Assembly (NCBI GenBank): GCA_031308135.1
Contig: JAHLJT010000631.1
Span: forward strand, 214,653,773-214,717,772
Direction of reading: 5' to 3'
DNA: 64,000 nucleotides
Source of the DNA: Acheta domesticus
Lineage: Eukaryota; Arthropoda; Insecta; Orthoptera; Gryllidae
A program made the translations under genes and the position numbers. Positions 48,701-60,634 of this stretch are shown one piece after another. The notes below the pieces were generated by a model. That model worked only from the letters and a program-made list of their open reading frames with translations, was not told where the DNA came from and made no database searches. Each line of letters begins with the position of its first letter. The first letter of the stretch is position 1.

Positions 48701-51700
48701 AAGTAATTTTTTTCATTATTTTTTGCATAATTTATGAATATTAAAATATGAATGATGATTCAGTAGAATTACAATAATTACAGAAAAGAGAGAGAAATTT
48801 GGATTTATTCACAGGAAACTTCCTGGGAAATGCAACCAGAAATAGCATGTAAATTAGCATGTGTAAATTACACAGAGGCCTCTGAATAACAGGCAGCACA
48901 TGATATTCAAGTGAAAGATTTGTACAAAGTAAAAAATAATAATATAAGCAAAGTTTTGTTTAATTTTATTTGAATAAGGTGATTGTGGCAAGAATTTATG
49001 GAGGAAAATATTGATTTTACAACTGCAACTGCCTGTGACAATCACAAGCAAGTTTTCCAAAATTCTTTTGTTATGTATTCCGTTCAACACAAGTAATATG
49101 TAAGTAACCAGTGACAGGTAATGTGTACAGTAATAATATAAAAATTGATATTTTCCTGAAATAAATATTTTCAGAGAAAACTGACACTGAGAGCCATACC
49201 GAGGAAGTCTATTCCTTTCCAAGTCACAACCACAATCTTAAAATACACAGTTAAAATTTCTTATTTATAATACCATGGGAATACCGCCAATAAGGATGAA
49301 CCAAAACTAGTGGGCCCAACACACTAAGACCTGTATTTAAATCAAAATAATTCAAATTTTCAAAAATTTAAAAATTGAACAATTACAAAATATACAAACA
49401 ATTAATATACTCTGCAGATCACAACTGCAAGCATGAATTTAGCCCATATAGTATAGCCCTCACATTTGGGATCATCACCCTTATGCCCAGAATGAACTTC
49501 TATGCCAAAGGAAAGCGATTATGATTATGCTGAAGAAAAAGATAAATGAACAATGCAGATGACTATTTGCTCAACTTAAAATACTCCAGTTTACAATCTA
49601 TACATATGTTTCTCTCTTATTCATTCATAACTGAAATATTTAATCCAAGAGCTGACATTTATGAACTAAATTCTAAGCAGAAATTTGAATTGAATTTTCC
49701 CAGATGCTGATTATCATTAACTTAATAAACGTGTTTCCAAATTGGTGTTAATTTATTCCACAAACTCCCAACAGCTTGTAGTACCTCAAAAATTACACCA
49801 ACAACGACTGTTTACAAGAGGTTATTGGAAAAACCATTATGTTTCATAGATGATTTTTTCCTATACCTGACTGCATGGACTGAATTGCCTCGGACTGAAT
49901 TGCCACTGAGATAGTCATGACGTGGGACTGTGTAACAAAATATGCCATGACTGTGTAAATTTTATGATTAAATGCCATGATAATATGTACGTTTTAACCA
50001 ATATACGTTATTTCATTAGATATACAAACTTGTTTTCCAACTGAGAGAGATCTGCCTGAAGTCGAAGATGCCATTTTTCTGCTTGTTTAAACAACTGTTT
50101 GAGTAAAAGTACATTACTATGGCATGTATTGATCAAGTCTGTTTCTATGTCAGTTTGGACAACTTTACATAGACCATTCAAAATATCATTTACTTCTTCA
50201 CTGGTGTAAGTATCTTCTAAAAGTCTGTAACAAAAAACAAATTCACAATAAAAAATGTATTAATTCTCTCGGTTGAACTTATTACAATAATATTTATAAA
50301 CAATGTTTTCACTGTTAAAAAAGAACTGCCCCAACTGGAATTGAACCCTGTCTCCCAGCATACATCTAGTTGCTCTAGCACCCAGTTTTCACAGGTGTAT
50401 GCCCAGTAGCACTCAATTATTTAATAGTCAAAACGTAATTTACAACACTTACATCATTCTTCATACTATTTGGTTGCAACAGTAGTAGACAACTGGGAAA
50501 TGAATTCCCTCATAATGGTTAAACTTCTAACAATGACCAAATAGCAAAATATATAAAAATATTACTCTTCAGACCTTAAACACTCTGAAGAGTCAGATAC
50601 ATTAAGGCATATTTCATCCATATTTTTTTCTTTGCTGAGCTATATATAATCTGAATTAAAAAATCTAACAAGCATTTACTTATATCCCCTTTTATAGAGA
50701 AAAAGAGTAGATCACAGTAATTCTTTTCTAGAAATATTCAGGATCTTTATTTTATATTTGAGAGAACCTGCTATTGTAGTAATTTAGCATCATTGCTGTC
50801 AGTCAAAACACAGCCTTGTCTGGCTCTTCAGAACGACAGAGCAGGTGAGCTCAGGTGTGCTGCAGAAACTTTTCCTGTTTCTGTGTTTTTCCCATTCTAG
50901 ACTCATGATGACCAGGTATATGGCTCACAGGCCAGAATCCTTTCAAGTTGAGAGTGGCATGACAGGATGGGGTAGGGTGGGCTGGAGGATTTGGGGGCAA
51001 ACAAAACGTGTTTCTTCAATTCTGTCCAGTATGCTCTATAGAAACTGAAGTGTCATACTGAAGATGTGGAGAGAAGTTAAGACTTTTATTAACTGAGATG
51101 TAATCTTGAAGATCATGATGATAACAATAGTAATAGTAACAATAATATTTCCAGCTATTGCACCTATTGCTTGAAGGCTTGAAACATGGAAATTAAACAC
51201 TTAAGAAAATCTTAATCAAATTAATGCCAATATTTATAATATTTTAATACTAAATTAAAAATTAATAAAAATATTATGGTTCTTTAAAGTGACAATTTTC
51301 ACAATTCTTCTTTCTTAAATGTAAATCCTTAAAATGATACACAAAACAAGAAAGAATAACTTCCGCATCAGAATAAATGCTTTCTCCTTCTTCAAACTCA
51401 AGTAGCTGCAATCTTTCACCCTGTAACCTGAGGGCACAGGACTGCTGGAGGGATGCTAAAACTGAAGGAAATGGAATTTCACATGGTGGCCAAATTCCTG
51501 TAAGAGCAGGTACCCCTGGTCATAAGTAGCTACATACAATAAAGACCTTGTACTTCACAACTGTTTGCATTCTTTAATGGTTCTTATATTATGATGTGAA
51601 GATAGGAATTTTTTTTTAAATTTTAGACACAACTTGCTGTATAATGTTGCCTGGATATTTATTCAAAATCCACATGCTCTGTCTATATAAATGTATGCAA

Positions 51701-53288
51701 TTTTGCACTTCAATTTTAAAAAAATCAATAATTGTGTCCAGCCACAAATTCCTATAGTTAGACACCCCAGAATGAAATGTTGGTTGGGACTCTTCAGTAA
51801 ACTATGAAACAAATTCACAGGGGATAACAACAAACATTCACTTACTCAATTACCAGATATTGAAACTTTACTTTTTTTAAATTGTTCACTTTATTGTGAA
51901 CAATTTTATATTTCATTCATTTATAATATTGGTCTTCTTAATGGCAGAGCGTGAGACAACCTTCAATGCATCCTTTACAGATTCATAAGAAACTGCAAAG
52001 AGCATGAGATGTGCATAAATGCTGTCGAAACAAAAATCCTTTCGGAAAACTCCCATTTCAGATACAAAGAGGAAATAAGAGGAAAGACTGAGGAATGAAT
52101 TATATATTTCAGGGTTTGAAAACATGTTTTTTTGAATATATGTAGTTGAGGAAAAAACAATTAATGTATCAAAAATTCAGATTTTCTGAAAAATAGTCTT
52201 TTAAAGGTTCACTTTTATGTTCTTCCTCCTTTTCTGAAACAAGTAGCCAGTGTATAGGCCTAGACAATATAGTCAAACAAATTTATTGAGTTGTTTTCCC
52301 ATCATTGTTTACCATAATTAGGATTTTATTCTACACAGTGATGAATGGGTCACAGGGGTGCATGGTCCAGCAAGAGAAGTCACCTTGATATTAAATTTAG
52401 AAGATTAAAAGAAAAGAAACATTGATGGAAATTTCTAAATATAAGCAAAATATTATTATTATCTACTGGATGAAACCAGAACTGGACTGATACCTATTCC
52501 TAGAAGAGCAGTAGCTCTAAAATATTTTGTCAATTTTCCAGGCGCCCTTTTATCACCCATTTCCAGAATATTAGATATTAAATGAAAGGTGTATAAACTG
52601 TATATTAACCACATTCAATATACTTCTATTTTTCTATAGTGGCCAATGACATTAGGTCATTGTTACTCTTCGTGCCTTATAAAATGAACCTTTTAAACAA
52701 TGGTAAGCACATTTCTAAGGCCATGAGCCACCTTGAGAAGGATGTGCAAGAATTAAAAAGATATATTTTTAACAAAGGAGGTGTAACAATAACCTAAAGT
52801 CATCGACCACAATAGAAAAATAGAAGTATATTTTTAATCATTTCCTTCAACTGTCATGATCTGTCCTTTGACATTCCAACCTGGCAACCCAGGTCCCATC
52901 CTTCCACAACATAATTATTGTTAGTTTTCATTGAAAGTTTGTCTAGTTGCCGCTTTGAACACTTCTTAACAATTAAAAGCAACATATTTTTGTACTAGAA
53001 ATTCTTCATATTTGAAGGTATCAGAACTAAATTTTTCGATACCTGGAATCCTTCACATCTTTAAAACAATATTCGACTGCTTTTAAATTCTGGGAACGCT
53101 GATATCTAGCAAATCTCATGTAGTTTATTATGATTTCTTCATGATGCTCGTTCAAATCGAGATCACTCTGAAACAAGATTTCACATAATCTATTTTGTTC
53201 ACGTACTTATTCGACATGACAATTCTACTAAGATAACACCATCCAAACATTGCAATATCACTACGGGCGAATGTACATTAATTACCAT
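39635..53288 (-). CDS. LZTFL1: Leucine zipper transcription factor-like protein 1
   Basis: LZTFL1 (BBS17 in human) is a cytoplasmic coiled-coil protein that binds the BBSome and limits its entry into cilia. Coding exons on the minus strand: 53288-53286 (ATG only), 53167-53043, 50224-50030, 45536-45332, 45248-45129, 44047-43901 and 39775-39635 (with stop). They join in frame to 936 nt, 311 residues; the human protein is 299. The N terminus reads SDLDLNEHHEEIIINYMRFA, like the conserved LNEHHQNEVINYMRFAR. VEYCFKDVKDSR follows, then INTCHSNVLLLKQLFKQAEK, the coiled coil (NLEIERLKSENERLKTSL, ALAEHEQLQLELENAKQLV) and the conserved tail YTNMKKMLAKKNEQIKTL. All junctions are GT-AG and no exon is disrupted. 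The introns total about 12.7 kb and hold several repeats. Confidence 0.93.
42285..42420 (+). repeat. Second copy of the 27.9-kb interspersed repeat tail
   Basis: ATAAACCTTCTCGGAG and GTGCCAACTTTCATGGAGAT match the tail at 27910-27990 in the same orientation. Confidence 0.6.
42590..43240. mobile_element. DDE family R2 copy B, non-autonomous MITE-like form
   Basis: The left arm (about 42690-42870, with GATACGAAAAATATTCACGA and CCTGAACTCTTCTTTCTATC) is the inverted copy of the right arm (about 43020-43235). The flanking GTCACGCAGCACTCCACCAG matches 1933-1952, and the right arm matches 2485-2670 of copy A. There is no transposase, so it is an internally deleted derivative with TIRs near 180 bp. 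Confidence 0.75.
43228..43258. repeat. GCGT/GT microsatellite
   Basis: GCGTGCGTGCGTGTGTGTGT followed by ATATAT. Confidence 0.85.
43901..44047 (-). CDS. LZTFL1: LZTFL1 exon 6
   Basis: Phase 0, 49 codons of coiled coil starting MQSELAETKHRLDIDKQQAL. The acceptor is TTATTGCAG and the donor CAG|GTATTT. Confidence 0.9.
44322..44346. repeat. Short repeat shared with the window's right end
   Basis: CAGCAACTGGATTTATCC and the following bases recur inverted at 63975-63999, pointing to a longer element extending right of base 64000. Confidence 0.55.
45129..45248 (-). CDS. LZTFL1: LZTFL1 exon 5
   Basis: Phase 0, 40 codons: MVSSQEQMDQLKNNLTRALN then QIGDLQKQVKECPQPSQLNE. The donor is GAG|GTAAAT. Confidence 0.88.
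45332..45536 (-). CDS. LZTFL1: LZTFL1 exon 4
   Basis: It begins after ATAATTTCAG and completes a lysine codon. It encodes EMLESIRTLERHEILGLFPD and the first heptads of the coiled coil. The donor is AAG|GTTGAT. Confidence 0.9.
46060..47345 (+). mobile_element. AT-rich repeat R1, uninterrupted copy
   Basis: Starts GACTAGTGGTGCAACAAAAT and ends around GACAGACAGATGGATGG. The interior has several quasi-repeats built from GTAATTTTTGAAAA, CATCTCATAGAGCACATTT and TTTGGAGCC. It is the same family as 3360-6345 and preserves the empty piggyBac site GACCTTAATGGAAG at about 47004. It lies in LZTFL1 intron 3. Confidence 0.75.
47922..48536. mobile_element. piggyBac-like MITE with TTAA duplication
   Basis: TTAA (47918-47921) is followed by CCATTAACTGGTGACATG. 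At the right end, read inward, CCCTTAGCTGGTGACGTG is followed outward by TTAA (48537-48540). Subterminal GGTCT...GAGAC motifs occur near both ends and internally at 48325. It is 615 bp with no coding capacity, in LZTFL1 intron 3. Confidence 0.82.
48541..50029. other. LZTFL1 intron 3, remainder
   Basis: AT-rich intron with no recognised feature; the minus-strand open frame at 48854-49222 is not protein-like. Confidence 0.5.
50030..50224 (-). CDS. LZTFL1: LZTFL1 exon 3
   Basis: It begins after TTGTTACAG. It encodes LLEDTYTSEEVNDILNGLCK and on to EKWHLRLQADLSQLEN. The donor is ACAA|GTTTGT. Confidence 0.92.
50225..53042. other. LZTFL1 intron 2
   Basis: AT-rich intron, apart from the tRNA-like segment at 50322-50400. 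No other gene is recognised. Confidence 0.55.
50322..50400 (-). other. tRNA-like segment or SINE head
   Basis: The minus strand reads TGGGTGCTAGAGCAACTAGA and then ACAGGGTTCAATTCCAGTTG, a good box B. Length and order resemble a tRNA lacking a proper acceptor stem. Confidence 0.45.
53043..53167 (-). CDS. LZTFL1: LZTFL1 exon 2
   Basis: The acceptor is TTGTTTCAG and the donor TTCCAG|GTATCG. It encodes the conserved N-terminal NEHH...YMRFARYQR region and ends in phase 2 within an arginine codon. Confidence 0.92.
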
Positions 53289-53410
53289 TCTGAATACGGG
53301 GGAAATTGTTTTTCGTTAATCTGACAGTACGCAGAAAATCAATTGCCCAATTGCCTTTCTGAACTTCACCAATACGATTGTTCGCTCGTCGTCATTCTGA
53401 TTTTCATAAA
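53286..53410 (-). CDS. LZTFL1: LZTFL1 exon 1: 5' leader plus ATG only
   Basis: ATG at 53288-53286 is immediately followed by the donor GTAATT, so the exon supplies only the first methionine. The 5' limit is not defined. A CCGGAAGT (ETS-type) site lies at about 53421-53414. Confidence 0.7.
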
Positions 53411-53666
53411 CTTCCGGGACAGACAGCGTGGAGACTTCGCAGCCAACTGTTTGGTGATACCCCTGTTGTGTGACCACTCGTTATACAACGACATAATTTT
53501 TTGTCAAGTACTTTAGTACTTAAGTTGGAGCTAATAAAATCAATTGTGCCGTAGTTGTGAAAACATAATACTGTAAGGGAAGTGATTATGAGAAACATTG
53601 TGAGCATAATCTAATACTGCTATTCCTCTCTTTAACTGTTGTCATCCCTGAATAAAATCCTTCAAG
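53289..53666. promoter_or_regulatory. Bidirectional promoter between LZTFL1 and eIF4B
   Basis: The two start codons face away from each other with 378 bp between them, leaving room only for both leaders and one shared promoter. A CCGGAAGT ETS-type site lies on the minus strand at about 53421-53414. A pyrimidine tract TTCCTCTCTTT at 53623-53633 could be the TOP start of eIF4B mRNA. No TATA box is obvious. Confidence 0.6.
53366..53407 (-). other. Short upstream ORF in the LZTFL1 leader
   Basis: ATG at 53407-53405, 13 codons (MKIRMTTSEQSYW) and a stop, about 75 bases before the LZTFL1 ATG. It matters only if transcription starts upstream of 53407. Confidence 0.35.
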
Positions 53667-56600
53667 ATGGCTTCTTCAGGTTAGTATACTGGGTGTTAGT
53701 CACGTGAATATAATTTTGGAGTTTTGAGAAAATTTGGCGAAATAGAGTGTATAAATATTGGTTAGTATAGTTGTTCTTTTGTGTGACAATTGAGTTTCGC
53801 ATTTCTCTTAAGTTTCTGGCAACTAAGTAAGCAGTAAAAGATGTGCCACCTGGAGCGCTTCTCCCGTGATTCACCGCGTGGTCACATATTGTTACATATT
53901 ATATTTCGTTAGATTGGCGTTTTCCTCAAATTTTACTTTGGGAATTCGCCCTTGTAGAGGGTTGCTTTGTATACCTGGGTAAGGTGCCCCTTGCAATTGG
54001 GTAGAGGAAATTCTTACTATCACCGAGCTACAGGTTAAGTTTATGCCTTCCCAATTGTAATTTCATGTAATTGATGTAAAATTATACTGTTTGTTATTCT
54101 TTGTGTAGTGTCTGTGCTTGTAAATACTTTGTCTGTACCTGCTTTGATATATCTGTGATGTGTTTTCAGGAAAGAAAGGGAAAAGCAAGAAAGGAGTTAC
54201 TTTGGCGTGGAATGATTTTGTAGCTGATACTGAACAGAAAAGTGCCACTTATTCTGCCCCAAACAGCAGAGGTGTACCTCGCAAGTCAGCCAATTGGGCA
54301 GATGACACTGAGGATGATGGTATATCTCATTACTCGACTTTTTCTCTATTGTTTTCTCCTGTTCTTTCAGTTTCATTATATTTGAACTATTGTTTCATAA
54401 CATATTGTAATCTGACTTGTTCATGCTAGGAGTTTGCATGTTGCTGAATAAGCATGACCTTGAATTGGGTGTGGCTTGGTGAAAGTAACTGACCACTTGA
54501 AGTTCAATATGTCAGTATTGCATAACTCTTGTTACGTTTTGTAATAGTTCCCATATGCCTTTTTATTTGTAGATCCTCGCAAAGAAAAGGTGGTTTTACC
54601 ATCTGGTCCACGTGCAACTTGGGGATTGGATCTTGATGAGAACAAAATTCCCAAATCTCCTCCCTTTTTGGCATACATATCAAACCTCCCGTATGAAGTG
54701 GAAGAAGATGAGATAGAAGATTTTTTTAAAGATCTTCAGGTGATTCTTTGGGTTATATAAAATAAAACTTTTGTGTTATTTTGAGTTTTACTTATTATGT
54801 TTTTCTGTAGATTGTGAATGTGCGATTGCCACGAGATGAACGCCCTGGAAGACTTCGTGGATTTGGCTATGTGGAATTTGAGACACGACAGTCTCTTATT
54901 GATGCCCTTTCCCTGCCTGACACTGTATGAATTTTTTCTCAATAAAATATGCAGTGTATTGTATTTAAGATTGTTAGTAATGTTAAAACATTTTTGTGTT
55001 TTAGACTATTAAAGGTCGTAGGATTCGCATTGAAGTTGCAGCAGAGAATGATAGGCGACGTGGTCGAGATAGTATGCGTACCGATCGACCTGCTAATTAT
55101 GATGCTGAAAGATCTGCAGGAGATTGGCGAGCTGGTCCTAGGGAAGGACCTCTTGGGGAGCCTGATCGTGGTCGTGGATCTGGTTTCATAACCAGAGATC
55201 GTGATCCTGGTTTCATGACCAGAGATCGTGATCCTGGTTCTGGTTTTATGACAAGAGATCGTGATCCTGGTTTCATGACCAGAGAGCGTGATGGTATGAA
55301 ATGAATTCATTTCACACATAATTTAGATTTCTGTACATGTTGACATTACAGTATTGGTATACATGCTTATCCTTGCTTGCAGGAGGATTTGATCGATCTG
55401 CTCCACGTCGAGATTTTGGATCTAGTGGTTTCAGAGAAGGATTTGACAGAGATCGTGGTAGTGGTGGTGGTGGTGGGTTTAGAGAAGGAGGTCGGGAAGG
55501 GTTTGGGGATAGGGATCGGGAGAAAGGAGGTAGTTGGTTTTCTGATCGTGATGATCGGGAGCGAGGTCGTGGGTTTGGTGATAGAGAAGGATTTGGGGAT
55601 CGAGATAGAGGGCGATTTGGGGATAGAGATAGAGATAGAGACTTTGGTCGTGATAGAGAAGGAGGATTTGGTCCCCCAAGAAGGGACTTCGGCCGTGATG
55701 GCTTCCGTTCTGAAGGTAGAGATGATTTACCTCCTGTTGATAGAGGTATGTGTTTGTGTGAGGAATTGTTACAATTGCTACTTTATGAATAGCAGAAAAT
55801 AAACAATTGTATTTTCTTGAATAGGTGAACCACGAGCTCGCCCTAGACTGAATTTGCAACCCAGAACGAAGCCTGTTGAAGAAGTGGCAGCCCCAGCTGT
55901 TGCTGCTGCAGCTGCACCAGCAGCTGCAGCAGCACCGCCTCCAACTGGAGCACCTGCTTCTATTTTTGGTGGTGCAAAACCTGTAGACACTGCTGCTCGT
56001 GAAAGGGAAATTGAAGAGCGTTTGGCCCGAGAACGTGGTTCAGAAGCTCCTCGTTCAGAAAGGAGTAATGATAGGTAAGAAATGAACTGTTTTAAAATTC
56101 CAAATTAAGAACCTGCTAATAGGGCGTAACTAATGAAAGGGAATTATTTAGATCCAGAGATAGAGATGGATCTCGTGGTCCTCCAAAACAGTCTGGTGAA
56201 TCTGGTAGGGAGAATTTCTGGTCACGTTCGCGTCAGAATGGCCCTCCTGTAAGTACTATAGTTGACTAATTTCAATGAGATAGTTTGTGTAGCATTCAGT
56301 GTAATGATTGTTAATCCAATATATCAACACAGGATAATGGACGTGCAAGCCCTCATAGTGATCACTCTGATCATGAGGTAAGGCGAGACCGTGATGATTC
56401 TCAACGGAGGTACAGATCGCGACCCGAATCACCTGAAGGTGGCAGTAGGTCTGGTGACAGCCAATATGAACGGAGTACATCACAACATAGTAATTGTAAG
56501 TTCACTAAAGTGTAGAGATAGTTCTTGAAAGGACTGTGCATTACAGTTCATTCTTTTGGTAGATGAGCATGATGACTTGGGACCTCGTGAGGAACGTGGT

Positions 56601-57023
56601 CGAACAGGAAGACCTCGCTCCGGGCCTTCAGATGTTCGAGGAAGTAGCAGTAGCAGTAGCGTGGGTGTTCCTGAGCGGAGCTCTAGAACTGAAATGGAAA
56701 GACCCAAATCAAGAGATTCACAGACACTTGAATCGTGAGTATAATTTTTTAAAGATTTTTTGTTATTTATTTATTTATTTTTTGAAATTTTATTTTCTTA
56801 ATGTATTTGTACTGTTTGATTCAGAGAAAGCCATGAAGACAAAGATGAAACGCGTATGCCCAAGTACTGTGAACAAGAGGCCCCGGTAAGTAAATGTAAA
56901 TACCCAATGATTCGGTATTTTTTTTCTCAATGAAAAAACTGAAAAATTATTTCTTCTCTGCAGAATTTTGCTGGATCCAATAAGTTTGCCTATTTGCACA
57001 GCGATGAAGAAGACCACGACTAA
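53667..57023 (+). CDS. eIF4B: Eukaryotic translation initiation factor 4B
   Basis: eIF4B stimulates the eIF4A helicase during mRNA recruitment to the 40S subunit. Coding exons: 53667-53679, 54170-54319, 54573-54739, 54811-54924, 55005-55293, 55383-55745, 55825-56074, 56152-56248, 56333-56495, 56563-56734, 56825-56885 and 56964-57023. They join in frame to 1,899 nt, 632 residues, all GT-AG. The N terminus MASSGKKGKSKKGVTLAWND is typical. An RRM spans about residues 85-158 with RNP2 LAYISN (87-92) and RNP1 RGFGYVEF (126-133). A long R/D/G-rich region follows, corresponding to the DRYG self-association segment. Then RPRLNLQPRTKPVEE, an alanine-rich stretch, and SIFGGAKPVDTAAREREIEE, highly conserved in eIF4B. 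The C terminus is an acidic NKFAYLHSDEEDHD. Human eIF4B is about 611 residues. Exon 1 is just 13 coding bases. Confidence 0.96.
55185..55290 (+). repeat. Coding tandem repeat in eIF4B exon 5
   Basis: Near-identical units of about 27-33 bp encode GFMTRDRDP with minor changes (FITRDRDPG, FMTRDRDPGSG, FMTRERD). In-frame expansion is likely polymorphic. Confidence 0.8.
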
Positions 57024-58660
57024 TAAAGCAAATAGTCATCTATTGCAGCCAATTGTGAAGCGCCTTGTTTTGGGTTTTGTGAGTACTGCACCCGACGACA
57101 CAACCCAGTCCACTTCTGATGGCATAAAATTGTTGACCCTAAGTGGTGCTGTACTTGTACATAATTCAGGCAAATAAAGAAATGATGGACAAGGAATAAT
57201 TACATCAAAGTTATCAATTATTAGATGCCTTAGTAGCACAGAACTAATAAAAAAAAAGTGAGACTACACTACGCTGACAGGTTTGGACTGGAGACTGTCA
57301 TGGGGTATAGCATTTTGGAGACACGTGATACAAATACACCACGTTACCAAATATTCTCATTATAGAACTCCTCAAGTATTGCCTGTTCTGCGTGGCAATA
57401 TGCTCTATAAATCAACTATGCAATAACTGCTACTACATGTGAATGAACATCCATGTTTTCAGAATGACTTCAATGTTGTAGTAATTTTCATTTTGACCGA
57501 AGACTTTTGCATAATCATCGGCCTATCCACTGTAATGTTGCTGTTCAGTTTGTATATGTCTAAAGCTAGTTTTTCTTTGTGTATGTTGCTCAGGAATGTA
57601 TGAATGAGCGAATGAGAAGAGCACTTATTATATAAGTTGGAGGTGAAATGTAAAAGGCATGCCCAATATATATATATCTGTAAAATTGTGATGGTCAGCA
57701 ACTCTGGATGAAGTTTAGTATAGTGTTGACTTACATAATTCATAATTTGGAGCAGTTTGCATGTGGCAAGGGCAATTAACATTTCTTACTGTGAAAGAAT
57801 TTATACCTGAACTCATTTGTATGCGATGTGCAAACCTGGATACTCTACAATCATATGGTTTATTCTATTTGTACAGGCCATGAGAGAGAAGTGCTTCAGA
57901 TTAATGGATAGAGGAGGTTATATCACAAATGTTATCACAAATAATAATCAAGGGTTGTTTTTCTGTGACGATAACTTATGTTCTAGTAAAGATATTTTAT
58001 TCTGAAAATGTATTTCAATATGTATTTAAGTGAACTGTTAAATGGTTATTAGGATGACCTTGTGGTGCTATTTATATTGTTTTGATTACAAGCTGAACAT
58101 GTATCACTAGCAAGTTCTGATGTTTAATTGGCAAAAGTATTAAAGATTATGTAGCTCTACCAATATTTTCTGTGCAAATTTGATGAAAGTTGGTATAAGT
58201 AAAATATTTGCCTTGGAGTTAAATTTGTTAGAAATTCCAATTACTTGCATGACTAAAGAGTTTACCTGATCCTTTTGTGATACATCCCAAGTTTCCTAGG
58301 TTTCCTTACTCATAAATTGTCTCAGTTTCAGATATCTCACAACTGGTTGATGTTGCTTGTAGATAATTTCAGTTCATTTTAGAGCTTAAAAGCTACAATA
58401 CTCATTTAACTATTTAACTTAAATATATACATGAAAATTTGTATTATTCTTTTCTAAGCATGCATTCCTAATGGTACCTGGCCAGAATTTTTATTTGTGA
58501 CTTGGCCTGTGATGTACCAAGTATTGAATTGGGTGAATTGTTGGATCTGTCAATTCAAATATGATTAGGTTTGTGGTTGGTATTGTCTCTTTTCTGTTTA
58601 ATAATAATGGATACAATATTGATCCAAAAGGTCCATCAAAATTAAGTGAAATCAATGTCT
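57024..58660 (+). other. eIF4B 3' UTR and downstream sequence
   Basis: AATAAA overlaps the stop codon (57022-57027) and recurs at 57173-57178. The second is the more plausible signal for a 150-base 3' UTR. Further AT-rich sequence could be extended 3' UTR. No other gene is seen. Confidence 0.45.
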
Positions 58661-58760
58661 AGCTCAGGGGTTCCCAACCCTTTTCTTGCATTGATTCCTT
58701 TTAAAGGAATAGTTTGCTTCATCAAGCCCCTTTGCAATAATGGGAATGGTGTGTTTTTTC
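58661..58760 (+). other. hAT-like element end
   Basis: CTCAGGGGTTCCCAACCCTT resembles the CAGNGGTTCCCAACC termini of hAT-type elements. The opposite terminus was not found. Confidence 0.35.
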
Positions 58761-60540
58761 AAAAGAAAAGCAAATTTGTAATTTATTATTAGATACTTCC
58801 AAGTTTTATATCAGAAAACAGTTTATTATTTTCATCAACTTATTGAATATTAATTTTTATTATTTTAAATTTTTAATTCAAAAATTTTAATGACCTCCAG
58901 GGTGTTGATACCGACCCCCACCCAGCTGTTTCAAAATAAATGTTTCCATTGCTTACTTGTCAGATGTAAATTATCAGGGTTGCAGTAAAGGATCCCAAAA
59001 AATATAACATTCTGGGAATCTTCTGTAGTGGTAGCAGATATTCTGTGGTAATCCATGATTGGAATTGAAATACCAATTCCAAATTCTGGGAAGTTGGCGG
59101 AAACTAATAAAAAATTGGAACATCTTTAACACAGTGTATGTAAGATGGTTTAAGAAATGTTTTGAGAATTTCAAATTAAAGCTTTTGTGTTTTAACACTG
59201 GTATGTACATAGGTTCATCAGGGAATGTTATTTGTATGGTGGAACCACCATTAGTGTTTGAACAATCAAACATAATTATGTCCATAGGAGTAAAGATGTG
59301 TCTGCATTATGGAGAAAATTCACAATTTCTCATTCTCCCTCTTTATTTTGTCAAGAACAGGCTTGTGTTACAAATTAAACCCACTGCTTAAAAGAAATAG
59401 CAGATGTTCAGAAAATTGTACAGTAATTACAGAACTGAGCACATACATGTCATGCGATACACATTTATATCCCTTCATATTTTTTTTCCAACGAAATTTT
59501 GGATTATCAGCCTTTATACCATGATATCTTACTATTTTATAGTATTGTGGAAAATTGTCCAGTTACAAAAGTAAACAGATGTTTTTGTTTTTTTAAGCTA
59601 GGAAATTCATGAATTGACTCAAGTAAATCCTTAAAAGCAGCTTTTTGTAAACTATTCACTTGCTCATCACTTTTGAAATTGTGAAAAGGAACTCATTAAA
59701 TGAAGAAAATTATAGTTACAAGACAATTTTGAGATTTTAATAATTTTTGTTGGATATTAAATAAGTTGTATTTCAGAAATGTCTGAACAACCCTAGGTCT
59801 TCAGTAGTAGTGGTGGTGATTGTTGTTTCCCCCCCCTTTTTTTTCTTTTCTTTTGTCCCAAGAGATAGGCCAACAGACTGTCACAGCTTAAGGCCCTGTA
59901 GGTTTAAAACCTATCTTTTGGGAATACTTGACATCAGGTCTGCTCATGTGGCAAGTTCACTCAGCATGCCATGTCCCACTTATCTGCAGGCCACCCCTTG
60001 TGTTGTGCCGTTTGTCTGGTGAGCCCGCAAGGGGGGGGGGGGAGACAATCAGTGTGATCAGCTCTAGTATACAGGTGGCCCGCGAACCTGGAATCCTTGA
60101 ATACCGCGAATTTGAAAAGCCTTGAAGACCCCCTCACATACGGCATCGTATTCAATAAAATTATTCAACTCAGTTCATGATAATGGCGAGTGAAAATCGG
60201 AAGTATGTATGAGAAGTGCCACGTGTATGCTTGAGGATTGCGTAGTCCTTGACTTGTGCATCACAATTTCCAACATTGCCGCGTGTGTAGGTGGAATATC
60301 CTGCAGGTGTCAAAATTCCGTTGCAATCACGTACCACAAAATCAAAATGTAGCACAAAAGCTTAAATCCATCAAGTAGTACTGCGTGGGTGTTAGATACT
60401 TATTGCAATTTGAAAGGTATTCCAGAATCGATTCTATTTCTTCTAAAATCGTCGGGGACACAGCCGTCGACATTCTGCATGTCTACGAACTCAGCATCGC
60501 CCAAAATTCATAAAAATGATTTTTTTTTTTTTAGAAACTG
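58761..60540. other. Intergenic
   Basis: AT-rich to 59800, then mixed with a G run at about 60029. No gene recognised. Confidence 0.45.
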
Positions 60541-60548
60541 GACTCAGG

Positions 60549-60573
60549 ACGCGTGAGTTCTGGACTCACGCGT
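60549..60573. repeat. Hairpin, 10-bp arms
   Basis: ACGCGTGAGT, five-base loop, ACTCACGCGT. Perfect arms. Confidence 0.85.
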
Positions 60574-60634
60574 TTTTGAAACCTGTTCTCAAAAATTGAT
60601 CATGACGATTATATCCCTTGTTAACATTTGGTCA

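Noticed and set aside
54939..55990. Minus-strand and alternate-frame ORFs across eIF4B exons
   Set aside because: Shadows of the repetitive R/D/G-coding exons.
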